DNA of 8,022 nucleotides from JAIOSM01 sp964565415 (GCA_964565415.1 CAZMEX010000089.1:1-8022); one strand, 5' to 3'. Positions 1 through 5,694 are shown, counted from the first letter of the stretch. Notes: generated by a model from the letters alone, not told the origin. Numbers and translations: made by a program.

Positions 1-438
1 AGAATCATTACGATTATTCAATGAACCATTCTCTTCAAGTTTGCCATAGCCAAGCTTTTGAAAATAAACCTTGTCCATACCAATAACATGTTTTTTAATC
101 CACCCTACCAGAAATTTCATAACAGCAGGTTTTAAATCGGATTTATCAGCTTTAAAGGCAGTAACAAATTTCGTTGCTGTATTGACAAACTCAAGGTGGA
201 CAGCCGTGTGAAGTTCAAAGCCTGCATGGATTTTCAATAATTTCTCTTCCGTTGCAAAATGGTATTTCGTATATTCTATTAATTCGCTGAGAATTTTTTT
301 GATGGAATCCCTTGATTGTGATGGATCTGTTTTTGACTGAACAATGAGTTCATTAAGTAAAGCAAATAATTTTTTATGCTGACTGTCAATGGATGCCACA
401 CCCACACTGAAAGAATCATGCCACTGCACAAGTTCCAT
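1..438 (-). CDS. Bacteriohemerythrin (oxygen-binding di-iron protein), 3' end outside window
   Basis: Reading the minus strand from 438 to the window edge gives 146 residues without a stop, so the C-terminus is cut off. It is a single hemerythrin domain with all the expected di-iron ligands: H21 in the IDSQH motif, H60 and E64 in HFATEE, H77 and H81 in an H-x3-H pair, then H117 and D122 in HVIGMD. The N-terminal WHDSFSVG and IDSQHKKLF segments are typical of bacterial single-domain hemerythrins of about 135-150 residues, so little is missing. Such proteins bind O2 at a non-haem di-iron site in the cytoplasm and serve in oxygen sensing, scavenging or delivery; the exact role here is inferred. 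I chose the ATG at 438 because AAGGGA lies 10 nt upstream and the family motif starts within a few residues. An in-frame ATG at 474 would add 12 residues. The gene has its own promoter upstream. Confidence 0.9.
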   Translation of the reverse strand, partial: MELVQWHDSFSVGVASIDSQHKKLFALLNELIVQSKTDPSQSRDSIKKILSELIEYTKYHFATEEKLLKIHAGFELHTAVHLEFVNTATKFVTAFKADKSDLKPAVMKFLVGWIKKHVIGMDKVYFQKLGYGKLEENGSLNNRNDS

Positions 439-472
439 ATGTATAATTTCCCTTAAGCCTGAAGATCCAATC

Positions 473-518
473 ATTATTCCATGTTCGCCTTTTTTTGCAT
501 GGCAAGCGATGAAATAAT
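473..518 (-). other. Inverted-repeat structure in the hemerythrin mRNA leader
   Basis: Within the predicted leader, an outer stem (plus 473-478 ATTATT with 513-518 AATAAT) encloses a second stem (479-483 CCATG with 498-502 CATGG), separated on one side by a 10-nt bulge. A competing pairing between GCC (487-489) and GGC (501-503), with TCGC (485-488) against GCGA (506-509), is also possible. The structure covers the alternative ATG at 474 but not the AAGGGA ribosome site used for the ATG at 438. It matches no riboswitch I recognise and could be chance in AT-rich DNA. Confidence 0.3.
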
Positions 519-551
519 TTTTTATTTCGTACTGTTTTGATTGATAAGATA

Positions 552-588
552 AGTATATATAATAATGCGGGGCAAGTCAATTTTTTTT
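552..588 (-). promoter_or_regulatory. Sigma70-type promoter with A-tract UP element for the hemerythrin gene
   Basis: On the minus strand, TTGACT (plus 575-580) is followed after exactly 17 nt by TATACT (plus 552-557), each matching five of six consensus bases. Eight A residues lie directly upstream of the -35 box (plus 581-588), and a second A8 tract lies further out (plus 610-617). This arrangement is typical of an UP element. The predicted start of transcription is near 545, giving a leader of about 107 nt before the ATG at 438. The promoter separates the hemerythrin gene from the upstream trpA transcript. It is called from sequence only, but the match is strong. Confidence 0.72.
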
Positions 589-630
589 CCTTGAAAGCAG
601 TATAAGTTCTTTTTTTTAAAAAACAGGCAG

Positions 631-1389
631 CTATTTTAGGCTTTGAATAAAATTAAATGTTGCTTTTACGCCCTTTTCCTCAATTACTCTGATGGTTTCA
701 GAACCGATTACTGCAATATCAGCCTTACCCTTCAGGTAGTTGATATCACTACTATTTTTTACACCAAATCCAACAGCCAGGGGCAGGTCTGTTGCATTGC
801 GGCATCTTTCAAGATAGATTTCAAATTCATTGGAAAACTGAGTCTGCATACCAGTAACCCCTTTTCTTGCAACACAATAGATGAAACCTTCAGCATGGGT
901 TTCAAGATATTTCATTTGTTTGTCACTTGTTTGGGGAGTAAATATAAGTATTGGTGCAATGTTTTGTTTCATTGCCTTGATATACTCTTTTTCCTCTTCC
1001 AGGGGAATATCAGGGACGATTACACCCTTTAAATTCAGTGAACTCATTTTATCTGAAAATTTTTTCATGCCATATTTATGCAGAATATTTGCATAACTCA
1101 TGAATAAGAATGGAATATCAAATTTTTTTGCTGCCTTTCCTGCAAATTCAAAACATTGTTGTAAAGAACACCCTTTTTCAAGGGATTTCTGATTAGCCCT
1201 TGAAATAACAGGTCCATCAGCCAGGGGTTTTGAAAACGGTATCTGTAATTCCATCAGATCAACACCTGCGTTCACCATTTGCTCAACAATATCCATGGAA
1301 TCTTTAAGAGAAGGATATCCAATAACAATATGAGTCATTAAAAGAATATCCTTTGCCCCAAGTTTTTTATTAATATATGATTTAATCAT
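631..1389 (-). CDS. trpA: Tryptophan synthase alpha subunit (TrpA-like), orphan
   Basis: This 252-residue protein is a complete TrpA-family TIM barrel. TrpA splits indole-3-glycerol phosphate into indole and glyceraldehyde-3-phosphate and hands indole to TrpB. The catalytic pair is present: E47 (E. coli E49) in MELQIPFS and D58 (D60) in LADGP. Also present are SYAN (Y102/N104 region), VPDIPLEE, the ARKGVTG loop 6 with Arg and Thr, GFG, and the phosphate-binding IGS near 228-230. Several normally conserved sites differ: D56 of E. coli is K54, G51 is Q49 and F22 is H20. No trpB or other trp gene is nearby; the gene lies just after gntR, which suggests co-transcription. The ATG at 1389 leaves the usual 20 or so residues before the barrel, whereas a GTG at 1410 would add seven; neither has a clear ribosome site. 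The family is certain; normal partnership with TrpB is less so. Confidence 0.85.
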   Translation of the reverse strand: MIKSYINKKLGAKDILLMTHIVIGYPSLKDSMDIVEQMVNAGVDLMELQIPFSKPLADGPVISRANQKSLEKGCSLQQCFEFAGKAAKKFDIPFLFMSYANILHKYGMKKFSDKMSSLNLKGVIVPDIPLEEEKEYIKAMKQNIAPILIFTPQTSDKQMKYLETHAEGFIYCVARKGVTGMQTQFSNEFEIYLERCRNATDLPLAVGFGVKNSSDINYLKGKADIAVIGSETIRVIEEKGVKATFNFIQSLK

Positions 1390-1427
1390 TTTTAATGCTA
1401 TCAACCACACTCTCTAACTCATCAAAT

Positions 1428-2159
1428 TCAAATATATCTACTCTCCAGAATTGTCTGGGAAAATACAAATTTATCTGTTCTGCAGAGCAGCCTTGAATAT
1501 ACAGCTTGTTCTGCCATGGGAAAGTCCATTGTTCTTTTAACCTCAAGTATTGGCTGCCTTGTATCAAGGTTAAGTATTTCTGCCTCTTTGTCAGAGAGCA
1601 ACGCTATTTTAAATGTTTGCCTGCCTTTTTCCGGTCTTAAACCAAACTGCTCTGCCACCACATTGGAAAGAGATTTCCCGGCAAGATCAAAGTTATCAAT
1701 TCCAAAAAACAGTGTTGGATGAAAATATATCTCTTCAATTACCACTGGATCAGTTTCAGCTTTAGTAAGGCGTGATATGAAAAATGCCTCTCTGTGTAAA
1801 AACGGGTTGTCAATATCATTTTTAACCTGGGTCTGGGAAATATTCTCAAGAATTGTTGTCTCAATTGATATTCCTTTAGTTTTAAAGGCAATGGATGTAC
1901 CTGCAAGGGAAAACAAGTCAACCTCTCTTGCCTGTTCCCTGACAAATGTACCAGCACCTTTTTTTCGATAAACAAGATTGTTTTTCACAAGAATATCCAT
2001 TGCCTGTCTGACAGTAGGACGACCTATTTTATACTTGTTTTTAAGTTGGTTTTCAGAAGGAATGGTCTCTCCTGGTTTATATTTGCCCGATCTTATTTTT
2101 GAAGTTATAATTTCTGCAAGTTGATGATACAATGGATATGGTGATTGAGTATTAAGCAT
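1428..2159 (-). CDS. GntR-family (HutC/UTRA subfamily) transcriptional regulator
   Basis: This 243-residue protein has an N-terminal GntR winged helix (about residues 8-75), with YPLYHQLAEII, the turn SGKYKPGETIPSE, a recognition helix around GRPTVRQAMDIL (46-57) and the wing motif RKKGAGTFV. The rest (about 90-235) has the length and pattern of a UTRA ligand-binding domain, including the VIEEIYFHP segment and the late PILEVKRT strand. HutC-type regulators are usually dimeric repressors released by a small metabolite; the ligand cannot be read here. The gene is divergent from the FmdE-family gene, and trpA follows 17-38 nt after its stop codon. The likely targets are therefore itself, trpA and possibly the FmdE gene. 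The ATG at 2159 is the only start that keeps the DNA-binding domain intact, yet no Shine-Dalgarno sequence precedes it and the predicted promoter points to a leaderless message. Confidence 0.9.
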   Translation of the reverse strand: MLNTQSPYPLYHQLAEIITSKIRSGKYKPGETIPSENQLKNKYKIGRPTVRQAMDILVKNNLVYRKKGAGTFVREQAREVDLFSLAGTSIAFKTKGISIETTILENISQTQVKNDIDNPFLHREAFFISRLTKAETDPVVIEEIYFHPTLFFGIDNFDLAGKSLSNVVAEQFGLRPEKGRQTFKIALLSDKEAEILNLDTRQPILEVKRTMDFPMAEQAVYSRLLCRTDKFVFSQTILESRYI

Positions 2160-2165
2160 AAAAGA

Positions 2166-2194
2166 GATATAGTAAAAAAATTGTAACTTGTCAA
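2166..2194 (-). promoter_or_regulatory. Predicted gntR-trpA promoter
   Basis: On the minus strand a perfect TTGACA (plus 2189-2194) is followed after 17 nt by TATATC (plus 2166-2171). The start of transcription expected from this geometry is at about 2159, the A of the gntR ATG. The -35 box lies inside an inverted repeat, so binding there would block transcription, consistent with autorepression by the GntR protein. A second TTGACA on the same strand (plus 2197-2202) has no usable -10 box at the right distance. Confidence 0.6.
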
Positions 2195-2207
2195 GTTGTC
2201 AAGACAA
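2185..2207. promoter_or_regulatory. Overlapping palindromes, probable GntR operator
   Basis: Two perfect inverted repeats overlap by 2 bp: AACTTG-T-CAAGTT (2185-2197) and TTGTC-AA-GACAA (2196-2207). The same stretch contains the tandem direct repeat TTGTCAAG (2188-2195 and 2196-2203). It lies between divergent genes and covers the -35 box of the gntR promoter. Short palindromes with TTGT/ACAA-like half-sites are what HutC-type GntR regulators bind. The link to the adjacent regulator is inferred from position. Confidence 0.6.
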
Positions 2208-2256
2208 TTAGAGAATCAGTAAATGCTGTTTAACATTAAACAATAAAAATAAATTT

Positions 2257-2263
2257 GGAGGAG
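2257..2263 (+). promoter_or_regulatory. Strong ribosome binding site of the FmdE-family gene
   Basis: GGAGGAG ends 5 nt before the ATG at 2269, close to an ideal Shine-Dalgarno sequence. It fixes the start of the FmdE-family gene and contrasts with the missing site in front of the divergent gntR. Confidence 0.8.
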
Positions 2264-2268
2264 CTATT

Positions 2269-2817
2269 ATGACTTGTGTTCTAGAAAAAGATATTATTGA
2301 TAAAACCATTGATTTCCATGGGCACGCCTGTCCTGGACTTGCAATTGGAATCCGTGTTTCCGAGCTTGCAATGCAGGAATTTAACATATCAGCTACCCAA
2401 TCCCAGGGCAGCAGCTCAATGGTGTGTGTGGCTGAAACTGATATGTGTGGAGTTGATGCCATACAGTTTTTAACCAACTGTACATTTGGCAAAGGAAATC
2501 TGATCCATAAAGATTTTGGCAAATCTGGATTTACCTTTTTTGATCGGGAACAGAAAAAGGGTTTCAGGGCTCTTTTCCTAGATGTTAAAAAAGATGGTCA
2601 GGATAAAGAAGCCAGAACAAAATTTATAATGGATGCAGATCTGAATGACCTTTTTAAAGTTGAGAAGATAACCAAGGCTCCTGTGAAACCTGCAAAAATC
2701 TTACAAAGCATTAAGTGTGAAAAATGCAATGAGATGACAATGGAGTCAAGAATCAGACGATATGACAATAAGTTTCTCTGTATTCCATGCTTTATGGAGA
2801 GTGAACAGAAAATTTAA
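2269..2817 (+). CDS. FmdE-family protein with C-terminal zinc ribbon
   Basis: This 182-residue protein belongs to the family named after subunit E of molybdenum formylmethanofuran dehydrogenase. The N-terminal domain (about 1-130) carries the signature HGHACPGLAIG, with H17, H19 and C21 as likely metal ligands, followed by C60 in ETDMCGVDAIQ, C71 in NCTFGKGNLI and the DFGKSGFTF strand. The C-terminus (about 148-176) is a zinc ribbon of two CxxC pairs (C150/C153 and C171/C174). No signal peptide or membrane segment is seen, so it should be cytoplasmic. Homologues are common in anaerobic bacteria that have no methanofuran and often occur alone; their role is not settled, and none of the catalytic formylmethanofuran dehydrogenase subunits is here. 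It faces gntR across a shared operator region, so joint regulation is plausible. No terminator hairpin follows, and read-through into the thiamine leader is possible. Confidence 0.87.
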   Translation: MTCVLEKDIIDKTIDFHGHACPGLAIGIRVSELAMQEFNISATQSQGSSSMVCVAETDMCGVDAIQFLTNCTFGKGNLIHKDFGKSGFTFFDREQKKGFRALFLDVKKDGQDKEARTKFIMDADLNDLFKVEKITKAPVKPAKILQSIKCEKCNEMTMESRIRRYDNKFLCIPCFMESEQKI

Positions 2818-2831
2818 GAATTACCAAAGCA

Positions 2832-2859
2832 TTGACTTTTAATTTGATTGTTGTAAACT
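2832..2859 (+). promoter_or_regulatory. Predicted promoter of the thiamine operon
   Basis: TTGACT (2832-2837) and TAAACT (2854-2859) are 16 nt apart. The -35 box matches five of six consensus bases and the -10 box four of six. Transcription would start near 2866, about 11 nt before the first helix of the riboswitch, as expected for a leader whose first element is the aptamer. The -10 box is weak, so confidence is moderate. Confidence 0.5.
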
Positions 2860-2876
2860 GTTTTTTAAGTTTTGTT

Positions 2877-2964
2877 TCGCTGGAGGTGCTTTAAAAAGCT
2901 GAGAGGAGAATATTTACTCCAACTCCTGGAACCTGATACGGTTAGTACCGGCGTAGGGAAGTGA
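2877..2964 (+). ncRNA. TPP riboswitch (THI element) aptamer
   Basis: The conserved thi-box elements are present in order: GGAGGTGCT, CTGAGA (2899-2904, pyrimidine-sensing side), AACCTGAT (2930-2937), GTTAGTACCGGCGTAGGGAA (2941-2960). The helices can be drawn: P1 TCGCT (2877-2881) with AGTGA (2960-2964), P2 GGAG (2882-2885) with CTCC (2923-2926), P3 GCT (2888-2890) with AGC (2897-2899), a small extra stem GGAG (2905-2908) with CTCC (2917-2920), and P5 CGGT (2939-2942) with ACCG (2947-2950). The aptamer binds thiamine diphosphate and lowers expression of the downstream genes when the cofactor is abundant. It sits 94 nt before thiS, the first gene of the operon. Confidence 0.95.
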
Positions 2965-3024
2965 TTTTATAAGAAGTGTCTCTTTTTTCACCTCTGGAAA
3001 AATTCCCCCCTTCTGATTCTAACC

Positions 3025-3054
3025 ATATCCAATACATTTTTATTTTAAGGATAT
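3025..3054 (+). promoter_or_regulatory. Possible riboswitch expression platform sequestering the thiS ribosome site
   Basis: ATATCC (3025-3030) is exactly complementary to GGATAT (3049-3054), which contains the core of the thiS Shine-Dalgarno sequence AAGGA (3047-3051, 7 nt before the ATG). The 18-nt loop can add a weak AATA/TATT stem. Hiding the ribosome site would fit translational control, common for TPP riboswitches in Gram-negative bacteria. No rival antisequestor joining this stem to the aptamer was clearly identified, so the mechanism is a guess. Confidence 0.35.
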
Positions 3055-3058
3055 TTCT

Positions 3059-3256
3059 ATGGACCTGTGTCTGAATGGTGAATCCCTTAACACCTCAAGC
3101 AAAACCATTGAGCATCTGATTGATGAAAAAAAGCTTGATGCAGAAGGTGTTGTGGTGGAGGTTAATTTAAAAATTTTAAAAAAAGAAGAGTGGGCAACTA
3201 CTGCTCTAAAGTCTGGCGACAAAATAGAATTTGTGACTTTTGTGGGGGGTGGATAA
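3059..3256 (+). CDS. thiS: Sulfur carrier protein ThiS
   Basis: This 65-residue ubiquitin-like protein has the normal ThiS length and ends in the required Gly-Gly (FVGGG). It opens with the beta strand DLCLNGESL and has the typical late DKIEFVTFVGGG segment. ThiF adenylates its terminal glycine, sulfur from a cysteine desulfurase converts it to a thiocarboxylate, and ThiG takes the sulfur from it for the thiazole ring. It is the first gene after the TPP riboswitch. AAGGA 7 nt before the ATG supports this start. Its TAA shares one base with the thiG ATG (TAATG), so the two are probably translated in a coupled way, which suits proteins that form a complex. Confidence 0.95.
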   Translation: MDLCLNGESLNTSSKTIEHLIDEKKLDAEGVVVEVNLKILKKEEWATTALKSGDKIEFVTFVGGG

Positions 3257-4029
3257 TGAATGATGTTTTAAAGCTTGGAGGTATAGAGCTCAAGAACAGG
3301 TTGATCACAGGAACTGGAAAGTTTGCATCAAAATCAATCATCCCTGAAATGCTTAAAAAGTGTGGCTCTGAGATGATTACCGTGGCTTTACGGAGAGTAG
3401 ATAATCATGATAAAAATGACAATATTCTAAATTATATTCCAAAGGATGTGACCCTTTTACCAAACACCTCAGGTGCAAGAACTCGGGATGAAGCAGTCAG
3501 AATCGCAAGACTTGCAAGGGAAGGCGGCTGTGGTGATTTTATCAAAATTGAAGTTATCAAAGATATGAAATACCTCATGCCAGATAATTGGGAAACCCTT
3601 AAAACCACGGAGATTTTGTCTAAAGAGGGCTTTATTGTGTTGCCCTACATGATGCCTGATATTACATTTGCAAGACAGCTTCAGGAAGCAGGGGCAGCAG
3701 CTGTCATGCCTTTAGGTTCACCCATAGGGTCAAACAGAGGGCTTGAGATGGCTGAAATAATAGAGATGATAATTGATCAGGCATCTATTCCTGTCATTAT
3801 TGATGCTGGAATTGGAAGACCATCCCAGGCAGCCCAAGCCATGGAGATGGGTGCTGATGCAGTTTTGGTTAATACTGCCATTGCCACAAGCTGCAATCCT
3901 GTTGATGTGGCCCTGGCTTTTTCCATGGCTGTTAAAGCAGGACGGATAGCATATCTTGCTAAAATGGGAGAAAAATCTGCTTTTGCCAATGCTTCTTCTC
4001 CCCTTACCGGCTTTTTAGGGGAGGCTTGA
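3256..4029 (+). CDS. thiG: Thiazole synthase ThiG
   Basis: This 257-residue TIM-barrel enzyme has the standard ThiG length. It condenses 1-deoxyxylulose-5-phosphate, dehydroglycine and the sulfur of ThiS thiocarboxylate into thiazole phosphate. Visible landmarks are the N-terminal NRLITGTGKF, the Schiff-base lysine K97 in FIKIEVIKD, LMPDNWETL, MPLGSPIGSNRG and the phosphate-binding IIDAGIGRPS, followed by MGADAVLVNTAIA. I chose the ATG at 3256 because it overlaps the thiS stop and begins the family's usual N-terminus; the frame is open back to 3190, but that extension lies inside thiS and is not family-like. The stop TGA shares a base with the thiH ATG (TGATG). ThiG and ThiH are known to form a complex, which matches their adjacency. 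Confidence 0.96.
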   Translation: MNDVLKLGGIELKNRLITGTGKFASKSIIPEMLKKCGSEMITVALRRVDNHDKNDNILNYIPKDVTLLPNTSGARTRDEAVRIARLAREGGCGDFIKIEVIKDMKYLMPDNWETLKTTEILSKEGFIVLPYMMPDITFARQLQEAGAAAVMPLGSPIGSNRGLEMAEIIEMIIDQASIPVIIDAGIGRPSQAAQAMEMGADAVLVNTAIATSCNPVDVALAFSMAVKAGRIAYLAKMGEKSAFANASSPLTGFLGEA

Positions 4030-5129
4030 TGTCATTTTTTGAGACAATTAATGAATTTAAATTGTTTGATTTTGAGAAATATTTTCAGTCCATAACAGAG
4101 ATTGATGTTAAAAAATCCCTTGATAAAGATGGATTAAACAGCTTTGATTTATTAAATCTTTTGTCAAATACAGCCTCCCCCTATATTGAGCAAATGGCTC
4201 AAAGGGCAAACAGGTTAACCCGGCAATATTTTGGGAGGGTTATCTCTTTATATGCTCCTCTTTATATATCTGATTATTGTAATAATTCCTGCACATACTG
4301 CGGGTTTAGCAGGCAAAATAATTTTAAAAGAAAAAAACTCTCCATTAAAGAGATAGAGGCAGAGGCAAGGGTTCTATCCAAAATTGGAATAAAGCATGTA
4401 TTGGTGCTTACAGGCGAAGACCCTGTTAATGCTTCTGTTTCATACCTTGCAGAGGCAGTGGAAGTTTTGAGCAGGTATTTTTCTTCCCTGGCTTTAGAAG
4501 TATTTCCCATGGATATTGATGATTATAGAACAATAATAAATGCCGGTGCTGACTCTATTACTGTTTATCAGGAAGTATATGATGAAAATGTATATCAAGA
4601 TGTCCATCCAAAGGGTATGAAGTCCAACTACAAGTATAGATTGCTTACGCCGGAGCGAGGTGCACTGGCAGGCTTTCGTGCGATAAACATTGGACCGCTT
4701 TTTGGATTGGGCAGAGTGCATTCAGAAGCTTTTTTTGCAGGGCTCCACGCAAAATACCTGGAGAAAAATTATCCTGATGTGGAGATCTCGGTTTCTGTTC
4801 CCAGGATGACAAAGGCTCAAGGCGGTATAGAGCCAAAAAATCTTTTAAGCGATAAAAAGCTTGTGCAATTTATACTTGCCTGGCGACTTTATATGCCAAG
4901 GCTTGGCATCAATATTTCCACGAGAGAACCCGCATGGTTAAGGGATAAACTCATACATCTTGGTGCTACAAAATTCTCTGCAGGTTCAAAAACAGATGTT
5001 GGAGGGTATTCTTTAAACAGTGAAACAAACACTTCTCAATTTGAGCTGTCTGACATGAGAAGTGTGGATCAAGTTGTACAAACCATAAAAGACAATGGCT
5101 ACCAGGTTGTCTTTAAAGATTGGAACTAA
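4029..5129 (+). CDS. thiH: 2-iminoacetate synthase (tyrosine lyase) ThiH
   Basis: This 366-residue radical SAM enzyme cleaves tyrosine to p-cresol and dehydroglycine (2-iminoacetate), the glycine imine used by ThiG. The [4Fe-4S] cluster motif CxxxCxxC is C84, C88, C91 in the segment SDYCNNSCTYCGFSR, essentially the same position as in E. coli ThiH (377 residues). Further family features are VLTGEDP, the EVFPMDIDDY strand, ITVYQEVYDENVY, FRAINIGPLFGLG and STREPAWLRDKLI. The ATG at 4029 overlaps the thiG stop by one base; a TTG one codon earlier is possible but unlikely. ThiH replaces the oxygen-dependent glycine oxidase ThiO and needs an anaerobic or well-protected cytoplasm. Its 3' end overlaps thiF by 35 nt. 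Confidence 0.96.
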   Translation: MSFFETINEFKLFDFEKYFQSITEIDVKKSLDKDGLNSFDLLNLLSNTASPYIEQMAQRANRLTRQYFGRVISLYAPLYISDYCNNSCTYCGFSRQNNFKRKKLSIKEIEAEARVLSKIGIKHVLVLTGEDPVNASVSYLAEAVEVLSRYFSSLALEVFPMDIDDYRTIINAGADSITVYQEVYDENVYQDVHPKGMKSNYKYRLLTPERGALAGFRAINIGPLFGLGRVHSEAFFAGLHAKYLEKNYPDVEISVSVPRMTKAQGGIEPKNLLSDKKLVQFILAWRLYMPRLGINISTREPAWLRDKLIHLGATKFSAGSKTDVGGYSLNSETNTSQFELSDMRSVDQVVQTIKDNGYQVVFKDWN

Positions 5130-5694
5130 AGTTAGATTGGAAAATTACAATGAGATTATTGGTATTGCAGGAGTGGGAGGCATTGGGTCAAATGTTGCAA
5201 AAATTCTTGGGCAATCAGGTGTTAGTAATTTAAAGATTATTGATTTTGACCATGTTGAATTTTCCAATTTGAACAGACAATTTTATTTTGCATCCCAGAT
5301 CAATAAACCTAAAGTTGATATGCTTAAGGATAATCTAAAAAAAATAATACCCGATGTTAGAATCATAAAGGAGATGAAGAGGCTTACAGAGAGCAATCTT
5401 ATCCCCAGCTTTTCAGAATGTGAAATTATAGTTGAGGGGTTAGACACAAAAAAAGATAAAATAATGCTCCTGGAAACACTCCAGGGAAAAAAGAGTTTAA
5501 TTGTCTCGGCATCAGGCATAGCAGGCAATCAAATGGAGACTGTAAAAGTGAAAAAACTTGGAAAAAGTTGCTATATAATCGGAGATTTTTATTCAGATGT
5601 TAACTCTTTTGATATATTTCCTCCTAAGGTATTTTATATTGCCTCTATAATGGCAAGTATTGTATTGAATTACATTAATAAGGTTGAAAAATGA
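5095..5694 (+). CDS. thiF: ThiS adenylyltransferase ThiF (short, family-2 type)
   Basis: This is a 199-residue E1-like adenylating protein. Its Rossmann fold begins with GVGGIG (26-31), continues with the nucleotide-binding DFD (50-52) and NLNRQ (58-62, containing the conserved Arg), and has the Asp of VEGLDT (D117). It should activate the ThiS C-terminus with ATP. It is about 50 residues shorter than E. coli ThiF and has only two cysteines (C109, C159): the four zinc-binding cysteines in two CxxC pairs are absent, and an equivalent of the E. coli persulfide Cys184 is not evident. This fits the known short ThiF family found with ThiSGH in anaerobes. The ATG at 5095 lies inside the end of thiH and has no strong ribosome site; TTG at 5107 or 5137 are alternatives. 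Its stop overlaps the next gene by 4 nt (ATGA). Confidence 0.9.
   Translation: MATRLSLKIGTKVRLENYNEIIGIAGVGGIGSNVAKILGQSGVSNLKIIDFDHVEFSNLNRQFYFASQINKPKVDMLKDNLKKIIPDVRIIKEMKRLTESNLIPSFSECEIIVEGLDTKKDKIMLLETLQGKKSLIVSASGIAGNQMETVKVKKLGKSCYIIGDFYSDVNSFDIFPPKVFYIASIMASIVLNYINKVEK

Noticed and set aside
610..632. Terminator after trpA at the T/A tract
   Set aside because: The T6/A8 tract can fold on itself, but no GC-containing stem precedes the U-run; more likely part of the A-rich region upstream of the hemerythrin promoter.
643..1032. Open frame on the plus strand opposite trpA
   Set aside because: It is antisense to a clearly conserved gene, shows no family motif and lacks a ribosome site; a shadow of trpA.
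2197..2202. Second minus-strand TTGACA as a -35 box for gntR
   Set aside because: The position of the -10 box would fall in a run of A (plus 2174-2179), which does not fit; it is better explained as part of the operator repeat.
2196..2236. Plus-strand promoter for the FmdE-family gene
   Set aside because: TTGTCA (2196-2201) could be a -35 box, but no hexamer resembling TATAAT lies at 16-18 nt; TAACAT (2231-2236) lacks a matching -35. A promoter must exist but cannot be placed.
2983..2988. Run of six T after the TPP aptamer as an intrinsic terminator
   Set aside because: No stable GC-rich hairpin precedes it directly; only weak pairings are possible.
3190..3255. N-terminal extension of thiG
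   Set aside because: The frame is open upstream, but the extra 22 residues lie inside thiS and do not resemble ThiG; the ATG at 3256 gives the normal N-terminus and overlaps the thiS stop.
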